Part shown: one piece after another, positions 21,395 to 32,510 of the stretch
How positions within the stretch are numbered: position 1 is the first letter of the stretch
Layout: each line of letters begins with the position of its first letter
Assembly: GCF_947242115.1 (NCBI RefSeq)
Contig: NC_074718.1
Span: forward strand, 46,708,199-46,772,198
Reading direction: 5' to 3'
Length of the DNA stretch: 64,000 nucleotides
Source: Biomphalaria glabrata
Lineage: Eukaryota; Mollusca; Gastropoda; Planorbidae
Translations under genes and position numbers: made by a program
Notes under the pieces: model-generated
What the model was told of the DNA's origin: nothing
Database searches by the model: none
What the model saw: only the letters and a program-made list of their open reading frames with translations

Positions 21395-22554
21395 CTGCGA
21401 TACAAAAAAAAAAAAAAGTCATTTAGAAAAGTTCAAGGATACAAGAGTATGCAAATATCAAGATCCAGGATTCTTACACATTTAAAGTTCACAAGATTAG
21501 GTTTTGAGGAATATACATGGCAGCAGAGTAGTGAAGTGCTTGGTTTTCTGATGAAACTGACTAGATCTCACATTATGCCATTCTTCTTCTTCTTCTAGCC
21601 AGCTTTATTGCTGCTGAGCTGTGAGCTCTTTTGCAGACTGTGCCAAGGAAAAAAAGTGTGCTGTTTTCTTCAGTTGTTCAGCACTGCCGTACAGGGTGTT
21701 GGTTATGTTGGGCTGTAGTGGAAGTAGGGTCTGCCTAAGGTGGATTAGGGAGGGGCATTCAAAGAGGATATGGTTTACAGTTTCAAAGGGGTGGGCGCAA
21801 TGTCTGCAAAGGGGTAGTTGTGTGGAGTTTATTTTGTTCAGGTGGTAATTTAATAGTGGTGCGTGTCCTGTTCTTAGTTGGAAGATTGTAGATTGTTCTT
21901 TGCGGGGGAGGAAGTTAATACTGTCCAGTTTGTTAGGCGTAGTCATTTCTCTGTACATGGCTCTGCCTGTGTTTCCTGATGCCCATGATGCCAATGTGTC
22001 CAGGGATCCACTGTAGTGTGATATTGATATTTAATTTTGATATCATCTGGTGGATTATCACAATGAGTGTTGTCAACTCTCTTGGGCTGTTTAAGGTGCT
22101 GTTGTTAAGTGCTTGCAGAGTAGATTGGGAGTCTGTAAAGACAACAATATCTGATGGTGGTTGCACTCCTTCATATAATTTGTTTTCCACTGTCTGAAGT
22201 GCTATGGTAATTGCCTCAATTTCGGCTTGGAAGTTTGAGCAGTAATCACCATAGGGTGCGCTTATCTCAAAGTGTTTATTTTTAGGGAAGACCAGGAAGG
22301 CACCAAGACCAGCATTGATGGTAGCTTTGAAAGCCGATCCGTCTGTATAAATATGGATAGCTGTTTTTTGATAGCTTTCGATTGTTTCAAGCGTGCCTAC
22401 TTTGAGCTCCAGTGGATTTGATTCTTTTGTTAAGGTGTTATTTAGTAAATGTGTTTTGATGGTTGGTTGTTTGTAGTTTAGTCCGGGTGTAATGTTTGAA
22501 AACCTGGTAATTTTTTCTCTGTTATTGGGTAGGTGGTGTTTTAGGGCTAGTTCG

Positions 22555-23515
22555 TCAGTAAGTTGGATCAGAGTCCTTTGCTTTTTTTTGGTTGTTTTTC
22601 CTATTTCTCTGTGTTAGTAATTTATTTGGATGATCGTCCTCCAACTTTCTGTATCTCTCAATAGCTTCTAATGCTGCTCTGATGTACCTTAACTTAAGAG
22701 GTTCAATATTGGAGTCTATTTCACAGGCTGCTGTGGGAGTAGTTCTCATACCTCCACTAATTAACTGCAAGGCTTGGTTTTGGATTGTATCTAATGATGA
22801 TTGATAGGTTTTGTTGGCAGCTACTTGTATGGAGAGACAGTTATCCATTACAGATCTGACATATCCAGTGTATAACTGTCTTAAGGTTTTCTTTTCAGCT
22901 CCCCAGGATGTTCCTGCTAAGTGTTTTATTATGTTTAATCTTTGTGATGCCTTTTCTTTTAAATCTGCCATAAAGTGTTTTAGAGACAGTCTTTGGTCTA
23001 GTTTTACACCAAGATATGTTGGATTTTCTTCTTTATTTATTGGCTGAGAGTCTATTTTTAGGATGTAGTTTCTTTTTGCTGTTTTGTTGCTGTGGCTAAA
23101 GATTGAATAAACTGACTTTTCTTTGTTTATTTCCATTTTCCATAATTTTGAATATGTTGTGAGGGCTCTATTTAGTTTGGATCTAGTCAGCACTGGAAAT
23201 TTCTCTGTAGTCCAAATTAAAAGGTCGTCTGCATAAAGTGCCTTATTGACCGAAATGAGGTCCGGGAGGTCATTCATGAAGATTAGAAAGAGAGTGCAGC
23301 TAAGGGCTGAACCTTGTGGTAGTCCTTCTTCCAAACTTTTTTTACTAGAGATGGCACCTTCAAATTGGGTTTGGATGGTTCTGTTTTTTAAGAATGCCCT
23401 GATCCAGCTGTACATTTTTCCATGGATGCCCATTTTTTTCATCTTCAAAAATAGACCTTTTCTCCACACTCTATCATAGGCTTGCTGCAAATCTATAAAT
23501 ACTTCTGTAGTGTTC
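22555..23515 (-). pseudogene. LINE reverse transcriptase, C-terminal half
   Basis: The open frame starts inside the RT palm at VFIDLQQAYDRVWRKG and carries QGSALSCTLFLIFMNDL, the catalytic YADDLLIW, and the downstream PTYLGVKLDQRLSLKHF and LAGTSWGAEKKTLRQLY blocks typical of I/Jockey-group LINEs. The first 16 residues of the frame come from the adjoining repeat R, not the LINE. The catalytic box is intact, so it is less decayed than the LINE at 39-42 kb. The frame stops before the RNase H domain. Confidence 0.85.
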
Positions 23516-24400
23516 CAAAGGACTGTCAATGCCGGTGGTGAAAGTGGGGATAAGCACCCACTTTCCAAGAAATGCTCCCATGGCTTGCGTCTCTAAATGC
23601 CTCTGACAGTCAAATCCAGCTCCTGGCCTTCACGTGTGATTTTCTCAAAAATCCGGCGGAACCTGTTCTTACAAACTGACAGGAGAAGGGATGAAAGGCG
23701 GAACACTGGCACCTCAAAACCAGTTTAGCTTCGTGTTGATGGGGCACGTCAGCCTAAATAACGCAACCCATCTAGGAGAAGGAAAACTCTGACTCCAAAC
23801 CTCCACTCTGTGGTGATACTCCCCCGTGTGGGTATCAGGGCTTGGAAATGACCAAGAGAAATAAATAACCCCACTGCCTTTCCACTTGCATTTCACTAAG
23901 TGAATAATAGTGGACCTTCCCCCCTCTAGGTGCTTTTTGACAGAGGTCTGGATTGCACTACACCAGACGGAGGTCCTTGTCTCACTACATTCTAATACTA
24001 GACATAAACCCATCATGAAGTGTTTTTTTTTCTAAATCTGGTGAATGTGATATCGTGAAGGGGCCTGGATCCAGGATGTGACGATTCCACAGAGCATACC
24101 CAGGGCACAGTCCACTTTAAGCTTTCTACTGCAGAAAAGTTCCATTTGGAGAGCTCTATGGATGGCGGAGAATGGACCATTGGCCAACCCCACCTTGTCC
24201 CATGGATATTCCGGTTACAGTCTTCAGACCTAGATTTTTCCTTTTATGTCAGTATTGGAGAAAATTGCCAAGACCGAAAACTCCCTTAAAATGCGGGGAC
24301 TATATATTTATATATTTTAAAAAAGCCTGAGGAAACACCCAGCCTACACTAAATGCCAAGGAATTTAACGAAATCCATACGAGCTCAGACGTCGCCTCGT
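23515..24400. other. Junction block between the inverted LINE halves, with repeat R pieces head to head
   Basis: From 23515 to about 23705 the sequence is the reverse complement of the first part of repeat R (compare 1468-1640: CTTCTCCTGT, TTCCGCCGGA, GTCAGAGGC). From about 23745 a later part of R (CATCTAGGAGAAGGAAAACT) follows in the plus direction. The remainder up to 24.4 kb has no coding content and is probably the LINE 5' untranslated region. Confidence 0.55.
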
Positions 24401-24412
24401 AAAAGGTCTGCG

Positions 24413-25067
24413 CATGGCAGTTTCTTCCAGGACTGCCTGTGATAAGTCAGCTACTGGAAATAAAAAACAGACTAGCAGCAAACACCTAAACCTTTTGCAA
24501 CTCAACATCTTAGGCCAACAAAACAAGACAACAGAACTCCAACACATACTCAAGAAGCATGATATACACATAGCGCTATTACAAGAAACATTACTGCCCA
24601 AGAAAAAAATAAACATCACAGGCAACACACAGTACAGATGCCTTTGCACCAAATGTCAGGGAATTATGACCCTCATAAGAAACAACACACAAGCCACAGT
24701 AAAACAAATACAGAACACTACAGATATCGACATGCAGGAAATACTTCTATGGAGAGGAGGAACAACATCAAAAACTACTATTGCCCACCATCATCAACAG
24801 CAGAAATAGACATACAACTACCACACTACACAAGGACAATAATAGCTGGCGACTTCAATGCACACACACCTTCCCTAGGCTACCCACACTACAACAAGCG
24901 TGGCAAAGAAATAGAGGATGTAACAAATGCCTCTAACCTACACCTTCTGCAAAACAAAACTACACCTCCAACTTTCCTCCACAGAGCACACAACACAACT
25001 AGCAGACCTGACCTAACTTTTATCTCTACAGACATTACCGACTCTTCTAAAATAACAGTACTTGAAG
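24413..25067 (+). pseudogene. LINE apurinic-type endonuclease, N-terminal part
   Basis: The frame reads HLNLLQLNILGQQNK, HIALLQETLLPKK and, after a shift near 24.77 kb, TIIAGDFNAHTPSLGY, KRGKEIEDV and RPDLTFIST. These are the successive blocks of the exonuclease-endonuclease-phosphatase domain of APE-type LINEs. The last block (GSDHRPILL) lies beyond the hAT insertion, at 27.88 kb. The start Met at 24414 is plausible but the true ORF start is unknown. Confidence 0.85.
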
Positions 25068-27869
25068 TAGGGGTGCACCGGATAGTACTTTTTGATATCC
25101 GTCCGGAGCCGGATATGACCGGATAGTAAAATTTGATATTCGGCCGGGGCCGGAGCTGAATACCTAAGTGTCTTGTAAATAGCTTGTATTGCTGAGCATT
25201 TTATGAAACTGTTAAATAACATACCTATATTTGTTGGTATTATTTTTTTTCCTTTTATATACCTTATTGTTTTAAACTCTGTTACTGATTGATTTATTCA
25301 AGCTTAACAGTATTTATAAACAAAAATTAATCTGTGTAGCATGTACGAGGCCACCAACCATAAAGGCTGTGTGTTGGAGGGTCAATGTAAAATATGTTAG
25401 TATATATTTAACTAGGTACTAATGTAAATCTCTCATCTGGCTTGTATGGTGGTTGGATGTAGGCTATGTGTTCAAGAATTTCTGACCAACAACTGGTCAT
25501 CAGACTTGTAATTTTAAGTCCAAAGACTGCTTCTGGTTCTGGCTTCAAGGGATTAATACTGATAGCTGCTAGTTAATAGTTGGAATCTGAAGCGCAGTAG
25601 TTCATATATTTATTAATCCATTTGCGGCAAACGATATTTTATTAACAGCAGGAACATCTATTATACCTACTCATAGCCTGAGCCTTAAATGTTGCGAAGC
25701 ATAGATTTAATTGTAGTCTGTAGGCCTATTATTGGTATCTATGTTTAGATCTACTGTTATATAGATCTAAGAAAATCACGAAAATCAACTATAGAAGAAA
25801 AAAAACTGATTCACACCCTCCGTACCAAAAAAAAAACATAAATAGACTCTGTGTTCGACTGATAGTAACAATCTGGTCAGATAGACTTAGTGAGCCTACA
25901 CATGTAGTCCTAGTGTAGTGTGTATAGATGATTGTGTTGACCCTCATGCGTTTTTGTTCTTGGGCATACGCAACAGTGTTTAGTGTGCAGGCGAAAAAAG
26001 ATAACACATTGGCATGGTCAGTCAAGCATATAGATAAATTATATCTGTACCTTAGTTACAGAGGTCAAGTGTTTCTTAACATTCCAGCATATTTTTTCTT
26101 TGTTTGCTAGATCTAATTGTGGTGCTTTAGATCAATTTATTTTCTGTGATGTTAAATGTTACTGTAAGTTTTCCTTAATATATTAAGTCAATAGATTAAA
26201 ACAATGATATTAGTTTTCTTTCTAAAAGTTTTAATACAAGGGGAAAAAATACATACACGCACACATGCACATATTTGTTTTATTTTATTGTGCAACGAAC
26301 ATGTTTTCAGCGCCCTAAATGACATTTCTCTCCAAGTAAACAAACTTAGTCTCATCATCTAGTGACCTCTAGACAGTGTCAATATTTCTCAACAATCTGC
26401 GTTAATCCATTCTGGCTTAAGAATGGTCAATGTCTATCAATACATTGTCATGGATTAAACAAATAAGAAGTTGGGGGTGATGAGTCTCTTTAGCCTTCCC
26501 TTTAAAGATAACCCTGGTCAGTGTCTGTTTGGCTTGTAGTCCAGCCTCCTAATTGAGACTTAAAGTAAACAAACTTATTGTCCCGGCCAATAGTATAAAT
26601 GGTGTGGCTTGTGTTCCAGACCCTTGATTGACAACTTATCTCATAATAAACAAACTCATACCAGATTAACCTTATAGAGATTTGGCTTGTATTCCCGCCC
26701 CTAATAAAAATTCTACTCCAAGTAAACAAACTCAGTTCCCTCATAAGATGTGACCTCTGGAAAGTGTCAACACGTTGACATCTGGCTTAATGTGGTCAGC
26801 TGCCTATCTGTGAACTCAATGTTATGGACTAAACAAACAAAATGAGGTGGGGGTTGCTCATCTCTACCTCTGGAGATATACTCGCACATCTAGACAATCA
26901 GCTTGACACAGTTAAGAAATATTACATGGTTACTAGACCACTCAAAGGTCAAGACAAGCTTTTAAAGTGTGCCAGACATCACTGCTACGTATGTAATACG
27001 AATTTATAATGTAAAGTCTAGTCCACCACCCAATATCAAACCTAGTTCCCTCGTGTGACCTCTAGAGAGTGCTTACGTCCATCGTATCTGACTTGGGTTC
27101 ACCTGTCAATCAATGAACTCAATGTGATGGGCTAAACAAATAAAAGGGGGAGGGAGATGTTCATCTAGAAATATACCTGGTTACCTTAGAGGTGTGGCTC
27201 TTGTAGTCCAGCCCCCCCCCCCCCCAATAAAGATTAACTACTAAGTAAACAAACTCAGTTCCCTCGAAAGGTGTGACCACTAGAGAGTGTCAATACGCTG
27301 ACATTAAACCTACGTCCATCGTATTTAACTTGTGGTCACCTGCCTATAAAAAAAAACTCAATGTGATGGACTAAAGGGGTGGGAGTTGTTCATCTCTACC
27401 TCTGGAGATATACCCGCACAGCTAGACAGACGTCTGGTCAGCATGACATAGTCAAGGAATGTAGCATTTTAACATGTTAACTAACTTACTCAAAGGTCAA
27501 GACAAATTGAAAAAAGTGCCAGCCATTGCTGCTCTGTATGTAAAGCGCATTTATGATGTAAAGTTTCATCTCTATTTATATTAAGTTATTAACATGCCTT
27601 GTCTTTATAACAAACGATATTTGGTGCATATGCATAATGGCTCTATTTCTAAGCACATTATTTTGTTTTCATATAAGCATTAATACATTCTATGTAATGG
27701 AACGAGGTCCACTTTATGCATATTAAATAGGTGTATTTTTTACTATCCGGTTTACTATCCGGTAGTGATATCCGAATATCCGAATAGTGAGCCGAATAGC
27801 ACCAGATAGTAAAAAATGCCGGATATTCGGCAGAAGCCGGAGCCGGAGGGACTATCCAGTGCACCCCTA
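25068..27869. mobile_element. Non-autonomous hAT element with internal repeats
   Basis: The ends are TAGGGGTGCACCGGATAG and CTATCCAGTGCACCCCTA, near-perfect terminal inverted repeats, flanked by the 8-bp duplication ACTTGAAG (25060-25067 and 27870-27877). The subterminal DNA is full of CCGGATA/TATCCGG motifs. No transposase is visible in 2.8 kb. The middle (about 26.3-27.5 kb) holds three or four diverged tandem blocks, each with AGTAAACAAACT, GTGACCTCTAGA and CTCAATGTGATGG-like words. It splits the endonuclease of the LINE, so it is younger than that insertion. Confidence 0.92.
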
Positions 27870-28810
27870 ACTTGAAGACATAGGTAGTGACCACAGGCCT
27901 ATACTCCTCAATATTGGAATGCCAGGTAGATACCAGATACCAATCCAACAAAACAACTAGATGGAACTATAAAAAAGCTAACTGGGCAGCTTTTTCACAA
28001 GAAACAGACACAAGACTATCAAGCATAATTGAGACAGACGTCAATTCAACCTACACAACTATAGTCTCCAACATCTTACAAGCAGCAAAAAAATACATCC
28101 CTCGAGGCCAAGTTAAGAAATACAAACCTTTTTGGACACCTGAATTAGATAAATTAGTAAAAGAAAGAAACATGGCCAGGAAGACTATAGAAAAAAACCC
28201 TACTAGAGAGAACAAGACAACGTACAACAAATTGACAGGGCTTATAAGATACAAAATTAAAACAGAAAAAAAGAAAAAGTGGACCACAACATGCGAACAA
28301 CTAGATCTAAACAAGGATGGTCGAAAGGCCTGGACCCTTCTGCACCGGCTAGCAGGAAAGAAACAAATAACAAACCCCCAACCTATAAAAGGCAATGACG
28401 ACATAATAACAGAAAACCTTAAAAAGGCTGAAACATTCAATAAATATTTTGCCAACATTAACAAGTCAAAGCCAAGAAAACAACTGGACCAGGCCTTCAG
28501 TAATATCTTAAAGAAAGAAGAAAAAGCTCCAACAGTCAACTGTCAGAACTTTGACACTCCCTTCACTCTACATGAGCTCAATACTGCCCTAAAAAGCCTC
28601 AAGTCATTCAAGAAAATCCCCTGGACCCGATAAAATAACAAATGAAATGATTCAGGGACTAGGACCACAGGCCCAAAACTGTATACTTAACTTTATCAAC
28701 CATACATGGAAAACTGGAAACATACCACAGGAATGGAGAACCGCAAACATAATACCCATTTTAAAGAAAAATAAACCACCTGGAGACCCAAAAAGTTATA
28801 GACCAATATC
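27870..28810 (+). pseudogene. LINE endonuclease end and RT fingers
   Basis: After the hAT the LINE resumes with GSDHRPILL, then RWNYKKANWAAFSQETD, FWTPELDKLVKERN, KAETFNKYFA and, after one frame change near 28.62 kb, GPDKITNEMI, IIPILKK and SYRPIS. It breaks off at the target duplication. It supplies the part of the protein just upstream of the inverted RT half at 23.5 kb. Confidence 0.85.
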
Positions 28811-28823
28811 TCACATTATGCCA

Positions 28824-29010
28824 TAAAAGTGCTTTATTTTCAACTAGTCCTGCTACATCTGTAGATTCATTTATTTGCAATGCATATGTACTGCATATTT
28901 CTTATTTTCAAAGCAAGTAACAATTTTTTTTGATGGCTCAGCAAATGGTATGATTTAATAATTGGTATAAGTAATTACCCCCCCCCCCTCCCCAAATAAA
29001 TGAAAACAAC
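28824..29010. other. No gene seen; C-run at about 28979
   Basis: AT-rich flank of the LINE insertion site with a stretch of about ten C residues. Confidence 0.5.
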
Positions 29011-29019
29011 CTAACATAA

Positions 29020-29330
29020 ACATAAAATTAAAATACATGATGCAAAATAGAGCTATGAGATTTATAACAAACAATTATTCACGTTTGAGTAACACCATTG
29101 GTCACTAAATTTAGAGATGCTTCTGAACTAAAGACTAAAAAGTAAAGTAGTAAAACATTAAACACTGAACAATAATTTGCAAATACAAAACACACCTAAT
29201 ATACTAAGAAAGACACAAAGATAAAGGCACATTTCTTTTTCCATATGCTAGGACAAATTTGTCCAAGTATTCCTTCCCCGGTGTCATTAGAGCATTGAAC
29301 AGTTTGTCTGAATTAGCCAGGTTAATCATG
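29020..29330 (+). mobile_element. Decayed LINE C-terminal fragment (CR1/L2/Jockey-like tail)
   Basis: Across broken frames the words VQNRA-RFITNNYSR, ERHKDKG-FLFPYARTN and SFPGVIRALNSL follow in order. This is the usual end of many LINE RT proteins (VQ-RAARFV, then P-ART---SFFP-TIR-WNSLP). Too decayed for clade assignment. Confidence 0.55.
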
Positions 29331-29854
29331 CAAAATGAAAACCATATAGTGGACTGTGCAGAGACCTAATAATGGGATATTCAAAATTAATCTCAGTTCC
29401 TATTACTCAAACATGAATACAAACTGAAAATAGAAAGAGTTGCTGTGGTTGAGAATAGGAGATGTAAGACTAATAGCAGTTGTAGACTGAGTGATCTACA
29501 AAAATGAAGTTTCTCTGCTAGGCTGCCTAGTACCTAGTACATACATTCTTTTTTCTTTGGCCTCATATTACAATGGTAAAATGGTTATAAAGAGGTGAAT
29601 AAAATATGGTTAAATATAGATAAGCTCTGAAGAGGATACAAACAGATCTCCAAACTGGCCACAGCACCAGAGCCCATGTACTATGCTAATAGCTTTGACC
29701 ATCAAGTCCCCAAAAAGAACCTTTCAAGTTAGTTATGTTATTAGGACTCATTGTTTTGCACTTTGCCAAGAGTCTGCCCACATACTTTTTTTTTTTACTT
29801 TTGTTATCTTTCCATGGGCATTTTTTTTACAAAGAGGCTTTGTTCTTTGCTTAC

Positions 29855-30008
29855 CTCAGAGTTTGATTCCCATGGTCAGATAGTTTCAAATATTGTTCTG
29901 TTCCTGTGGTGGGCATCAATATTAACAAAAATCCCAGACCAGGTGGCTCCATGCTCACCAAATAAGTTACATTCATTGACTGCCTTAATGCTGCTCTAGC
30001 AATGCCAA
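29855..30008 (-). pseudogene. PHKB: PHKB exon remnant (GIARAAL to PWESNSE)
   Basis: On the minus strand ATCATTTCAG precedes GIARAAL; in the next frame follow AVNECNLFGEHGATWSGIF, VNIDAHHRNRTIFET and PWESNSE, ending at GAG before GTAAGC. This matches PHKB VGLAKAALEAINGFNLFG through DAHNRNRQ and PRES. One A is missing in the AAG run after AAL, and an in-frame TGA stands where the conserved Leu before Pro is expected. Splice sites are sound, coding is not. Confidence 0.88.
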
Positions 30009-30189
30009 CTGAAATGATGACAAATACAATAATATATTTCTTAAAACATCTTGCATTTCTTGCTTATAAGATAAGATAAGATTATGTGTTCTATTTCATT
30101 AAATTAGATGTCAATGAATAAAAAATAGATATCCAGTATTATATTTATTTTTTGGGGGATATCTGTTTCCATTGTTATGTTTTTTTTTA

Positions 30190-30522
30190 CCATTGTTATA
30201 TCTAGTAAGCATGCATCTCTATTCTTCCATTGTTTAAGTTACCAGCATGCATCTCCATTTGTTTAATTATCAGGTTCTCTGTCCCCATTATTATATTTAC
30301 CTGGCATGAATCTCTGTGCTTTTATTGTTATATTTGCCTGGCATGAATCTCTATGCTTCCATTGTTATATTTACCTGGCATGAATCTCTATGCTTCCATT
30401 GTTATATTTACCTGGCATGAATCTCTATGCTTCCATTGTTATATTTACCTGGCATGAATCTCTATGCTTCTAGTGTTATATTTACCTGGCATGAATCTCT
30501 ATGCTTCCATTGTTATATTTCC
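30190..30522 (-). repeat. 37-bp minisatellite grown from a PHKB exon end and its donor site
   Basis: The unit, read on the minus strand, is AAATATAACAATGG, AAGCATAGAGATTC, ATGCCAGGT: codons for [11 protein letters not shown], then the splice donor GTAAAT that begins the next unit. About six units are nearly identical (about 30.29-30.52 kb) and two or three diverged ones lie to the left. The rightmost unit is the authentic end of the PHKB exon at 30486-30641. Since 37 is not a multiple of three, each unit shifts the frame, and each supplies another GT donor. Confidence 0.85.
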
Positions 30523-30641
30523 TCTTTCCCACATCCCAGAGTCAGGTGTTCTATAAGCTCATAGTCAGGTGTTCTATAAGCTCTCTCCACATAAAAAACT
30601 AGATTCTGTATGAAGTTGACTTCATCTGTTGAATGAATCCC
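30486..30641 (-). pseudogene. PHKB: PHKB exon remnant ([20 protein letters not shown])
   Basis: TTTTATTTCAG precedes [20 protein letters not shown] and AYRTPDY; GMWERG and [11 protein letters not shown] follow in shifted frames before the donor GTAAAT. This matches PHKB [36 protein letters not shown]; the SKYNNG wording favours PHKB over PHKA. A tandem duplication of about 22 bp (GAGCTTATAGAACACCTGAC) has disrupted the TPDYGMW stretch, and a few bases are missing between WERG and YNNG. Confidence 0.88.
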
Positions 30642-30954
30642 CTGAAATAAAAGTAGAAAGAATTCATTCATGCTTTTAAGCATCATTTCTGCAATCATCA
30701 AATACAAATTCAACTTATAAATATGATAAGAGTGGCAAACACATCTTTTTTAAATCAATGTTGCCTTTCATGATACTGTACCATTGTTAATTGGGAGAAC
30801 TAAAAAAAAATCCTTTTCAATAAATACCAAGAATAACAATAAAAAGAAAGATTTTGTTATTGGTTATTTAAATAACAATATGAGTACAAGCAACAAGTAC
30901 AGGTAATAATGAAAGTGCCATGATGTAGGAGATATTGTGTCTGGCAGAGAAGGG

Positions 30955-31320
30955 GCAAAGTTGAACAACTGGCAACTAAGCCAGGTATCTTCAGGTAGGA
31001 AAGGCTCATTAGCTTTAGCTTGCCATCCACCTAGAAGGAAAAAACTGAATCCAAACTCTGCTGCCTTGCGGCTATGCCCAACATGGGAATAGCTTTGGTA
31101 GTCAAACCTGAGGAAAATATCAGGAACTTGTGACCTTTGGGCAGCTTGCATCACACATGCTACATCCTGGCAGAACCTGTGAAGTCATTGATACCAAGCA
31201 GTATCAGCACCTGTGTTCCCAAGGAAAAAAAAAACAACTTTTTTTGGAGCAACATTGTTCTGACCATAGCTAATGTCCAGGTCATCCTCCAATTTTCATG
31301 AGATGATCCCTAGTTGCAGG
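30955..31320 (+). repeat. Dispersed repeat R copy
   Basis: It shares CCACCTAGAAGGAAAAA, ATGCCCAACATGGGAATAG, GGAAAATATCAGGAAC, CTGGCAGAACCTGTGA and GAGATGATCC with the copy at 1.65-1.97 kb, in the same order. The first part of the repeat is missing. Confidence 0.65.
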
Positions 31321-31418
31321 TGACTGAAAAGGCCATTGTTATTGTGGGAGAAAAAAAAAGGTTATAGTTCTTTTTCCCCTCATTCTTTGACATACTTATG
31401 GTTTTATAATTAGAAATG

Positions 31419-31695
31419 GAGGTGCAATGGATGAGCAGTAAGCCCCTGGCTTCTGAGCTGGGTGTCCCGGGTTCGAATCCTGGTAAAGGCTGCAATTTTT
31501 ATTTCAGGATCTTTGGGGGCCTTTGAGTCCATCCAGCTCTAATGGGTACCTGACATTAGTTAGGGAAAAGTAAAGGCGGTTGGTCATTGTGCTGGCCTCA
31601 TGACACCCTTGTTAACTGTGGGCCACAGAAAAAGATTTCATCATCTGCCCTATAGATTGCAAGGTCTGAAAGGTGAACTTTACTTTTTTTTTTAC
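31419..31695 (+). repeat. SINE family 1, full-length copy
   Basis: The tRNA-like head has an A-box region (GGATGAGCAGTAAGCCCC) and a B box (CGGGTTCGAATCCTGG). The body follows with CTCTAATGGGTACCTGAC, AAGTAAAGGCGGTTGGTCAT and GGCCACAGA, ending GAACTTTAC and a T-run. The 14-bp direct repeat TATAATTAGAAATG flanks it (31405-31418 and 31696-31709). It is a SINE, not a working tRNA gene. Confidence 0.9.
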
Positions 31696-31709
31696 TATAA
31701 TTAGAAATG

Positions 31710-32285
31710 AAAATATTACTTGCTGAAACAGTATTTCTATTTACTGGTAATCCAGGAGATATAGTGCAACTCTGTAATACAATAGAAATATTATTTTTTT
31801 ATTCTTGTAAGACACACAAAGGTTCAGCAAGTTCAAGTTCCTATAAAATGTTGTATATCTTGAGCTATGCTAGGTAAGTATATTTGTTACATCTAAAGTG
31901 TGCTAAATGAAATAACATCTAAAAATATTAAGAAACAGTTTCAGGTAAACAAGAAATAAAATTTTCAAGCGAAATCCTTTAAAACTTTTTCTCATGTCTC
32001 TCGATGCTTTAAATAAATTATAACTTTTTTTACAACTTCAAGACATTTGAACTGGTGACTGATCATTTCATTCCTTGTCACATCATCCCCAATCAATTCA
32101 TCCTTGGTCATCCATTTTGCAATACCATCATCTCACTAGAAACTGATTCAGCTCCAGAGGACATAACTCCAAGCAAAGAGAAGTCCCAGTTAGTACTTCC
32201 ACGGGAGTCTTATGGGTGCCTGAAGCTGTATTTCCACACGTAAAAAAAAACCTTGCTGCTGTTCACACTATTTGGGTACACATAC
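31710..32285. other. No recognised gene; one short unassigned open frame
   Basis: A plus-strand frame at 32055-32243 (PNQFILGHPFCNTI) reads a little like the end of an aspartic-protease domain of a retroelement. It is too short and isolated to call. The rest is AT-rich. Confidence 0.35.
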
Positions 32286-32289
32286 ATCT

Positions 32290-32510
32290 GTTCCTCTTCT
32301 TCGTCGTCCTTATTTTACATGTATATTTTGAGATGACATATCTTCGAATAGACTCTGTTATATAGGACGGTTTTGGGGTCAGAGTCTTGTTCGGGTCACT
32401 TGATTTAGTATGCACCATTAAAGGACATGGTCAGCACTCTCAGGTGATGCTCCACAAGGGCAGGTATCCCTCGTCCCGACTTTTAACTTCCAGAACATAT
32501 ATTGTCTCTT
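32290..32510 (-). mobile_element. I-clade LINE 3'-end scrap
   Basis: It aligns with 35.64-35.88 kb: CCTCTTCTTCGTCG tail, TTTTGGGGTCAGAGTC, GACATGGTCAGCA, TCTCAGGTGATGCTCCACA and GGGCAGGT. On the minus strand this is the C-terminal Cys-rich end (PCGASPE-ADHVL) of the RNase H-bearing LINE. Highly decayed. Confidence 0.65.

Larger units (their letters stand above)
21581..28810 (-). mobile_element. I-clade LINE with inverted 5' half, interrupted by a hAT
   Basis: The direct repeat ATCTCACATTATGCCA (21565-21580 and 28808-28823; the first four bases on the right also fit the LINE) bounds the insertion. The left half is on the minus strand: a GAA-type tail at 21.58 kb, RNase H region about 22.35-21.95 kb (FTDSQST, QWIPGH), and RT about 23.51-22.56 kb (FIDLQQAYDRVW, LPQGSALS, YADDLLIW). 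The right half is on the plus strand: endonuclease 24.41-25.07 and 27.87-27.95 kb (LQETLL, AGDFNAH), then RT fingers ending SYRPIS at 28.81 kb. About 70 codons are missing between the two RT pieces. This is the signature of 5' inversion during target-primed reverse transcription. Frame changes occur near 21.95, 24.77 and 27.9 kb and just before 28.63 kb. Confidence 0.85.

Noticed and set aside
30190-30522. Array resembling a CRISPR at first glance
   Set aside because: Units are contiguous with no unique spacers, in eukaryotic DNA; it is a minisatellite.
31430-31495. Possible tRNA gene (A and B boxes)
   Set aside because: It is the head of a SINE with body, tail and 14-bp target duplication; the cloverleaf is not maintained.
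32055-32243. Short frame resembling a protease C-terminus
   Set aside because: Too short, no catalytic motif, no retroelement context.
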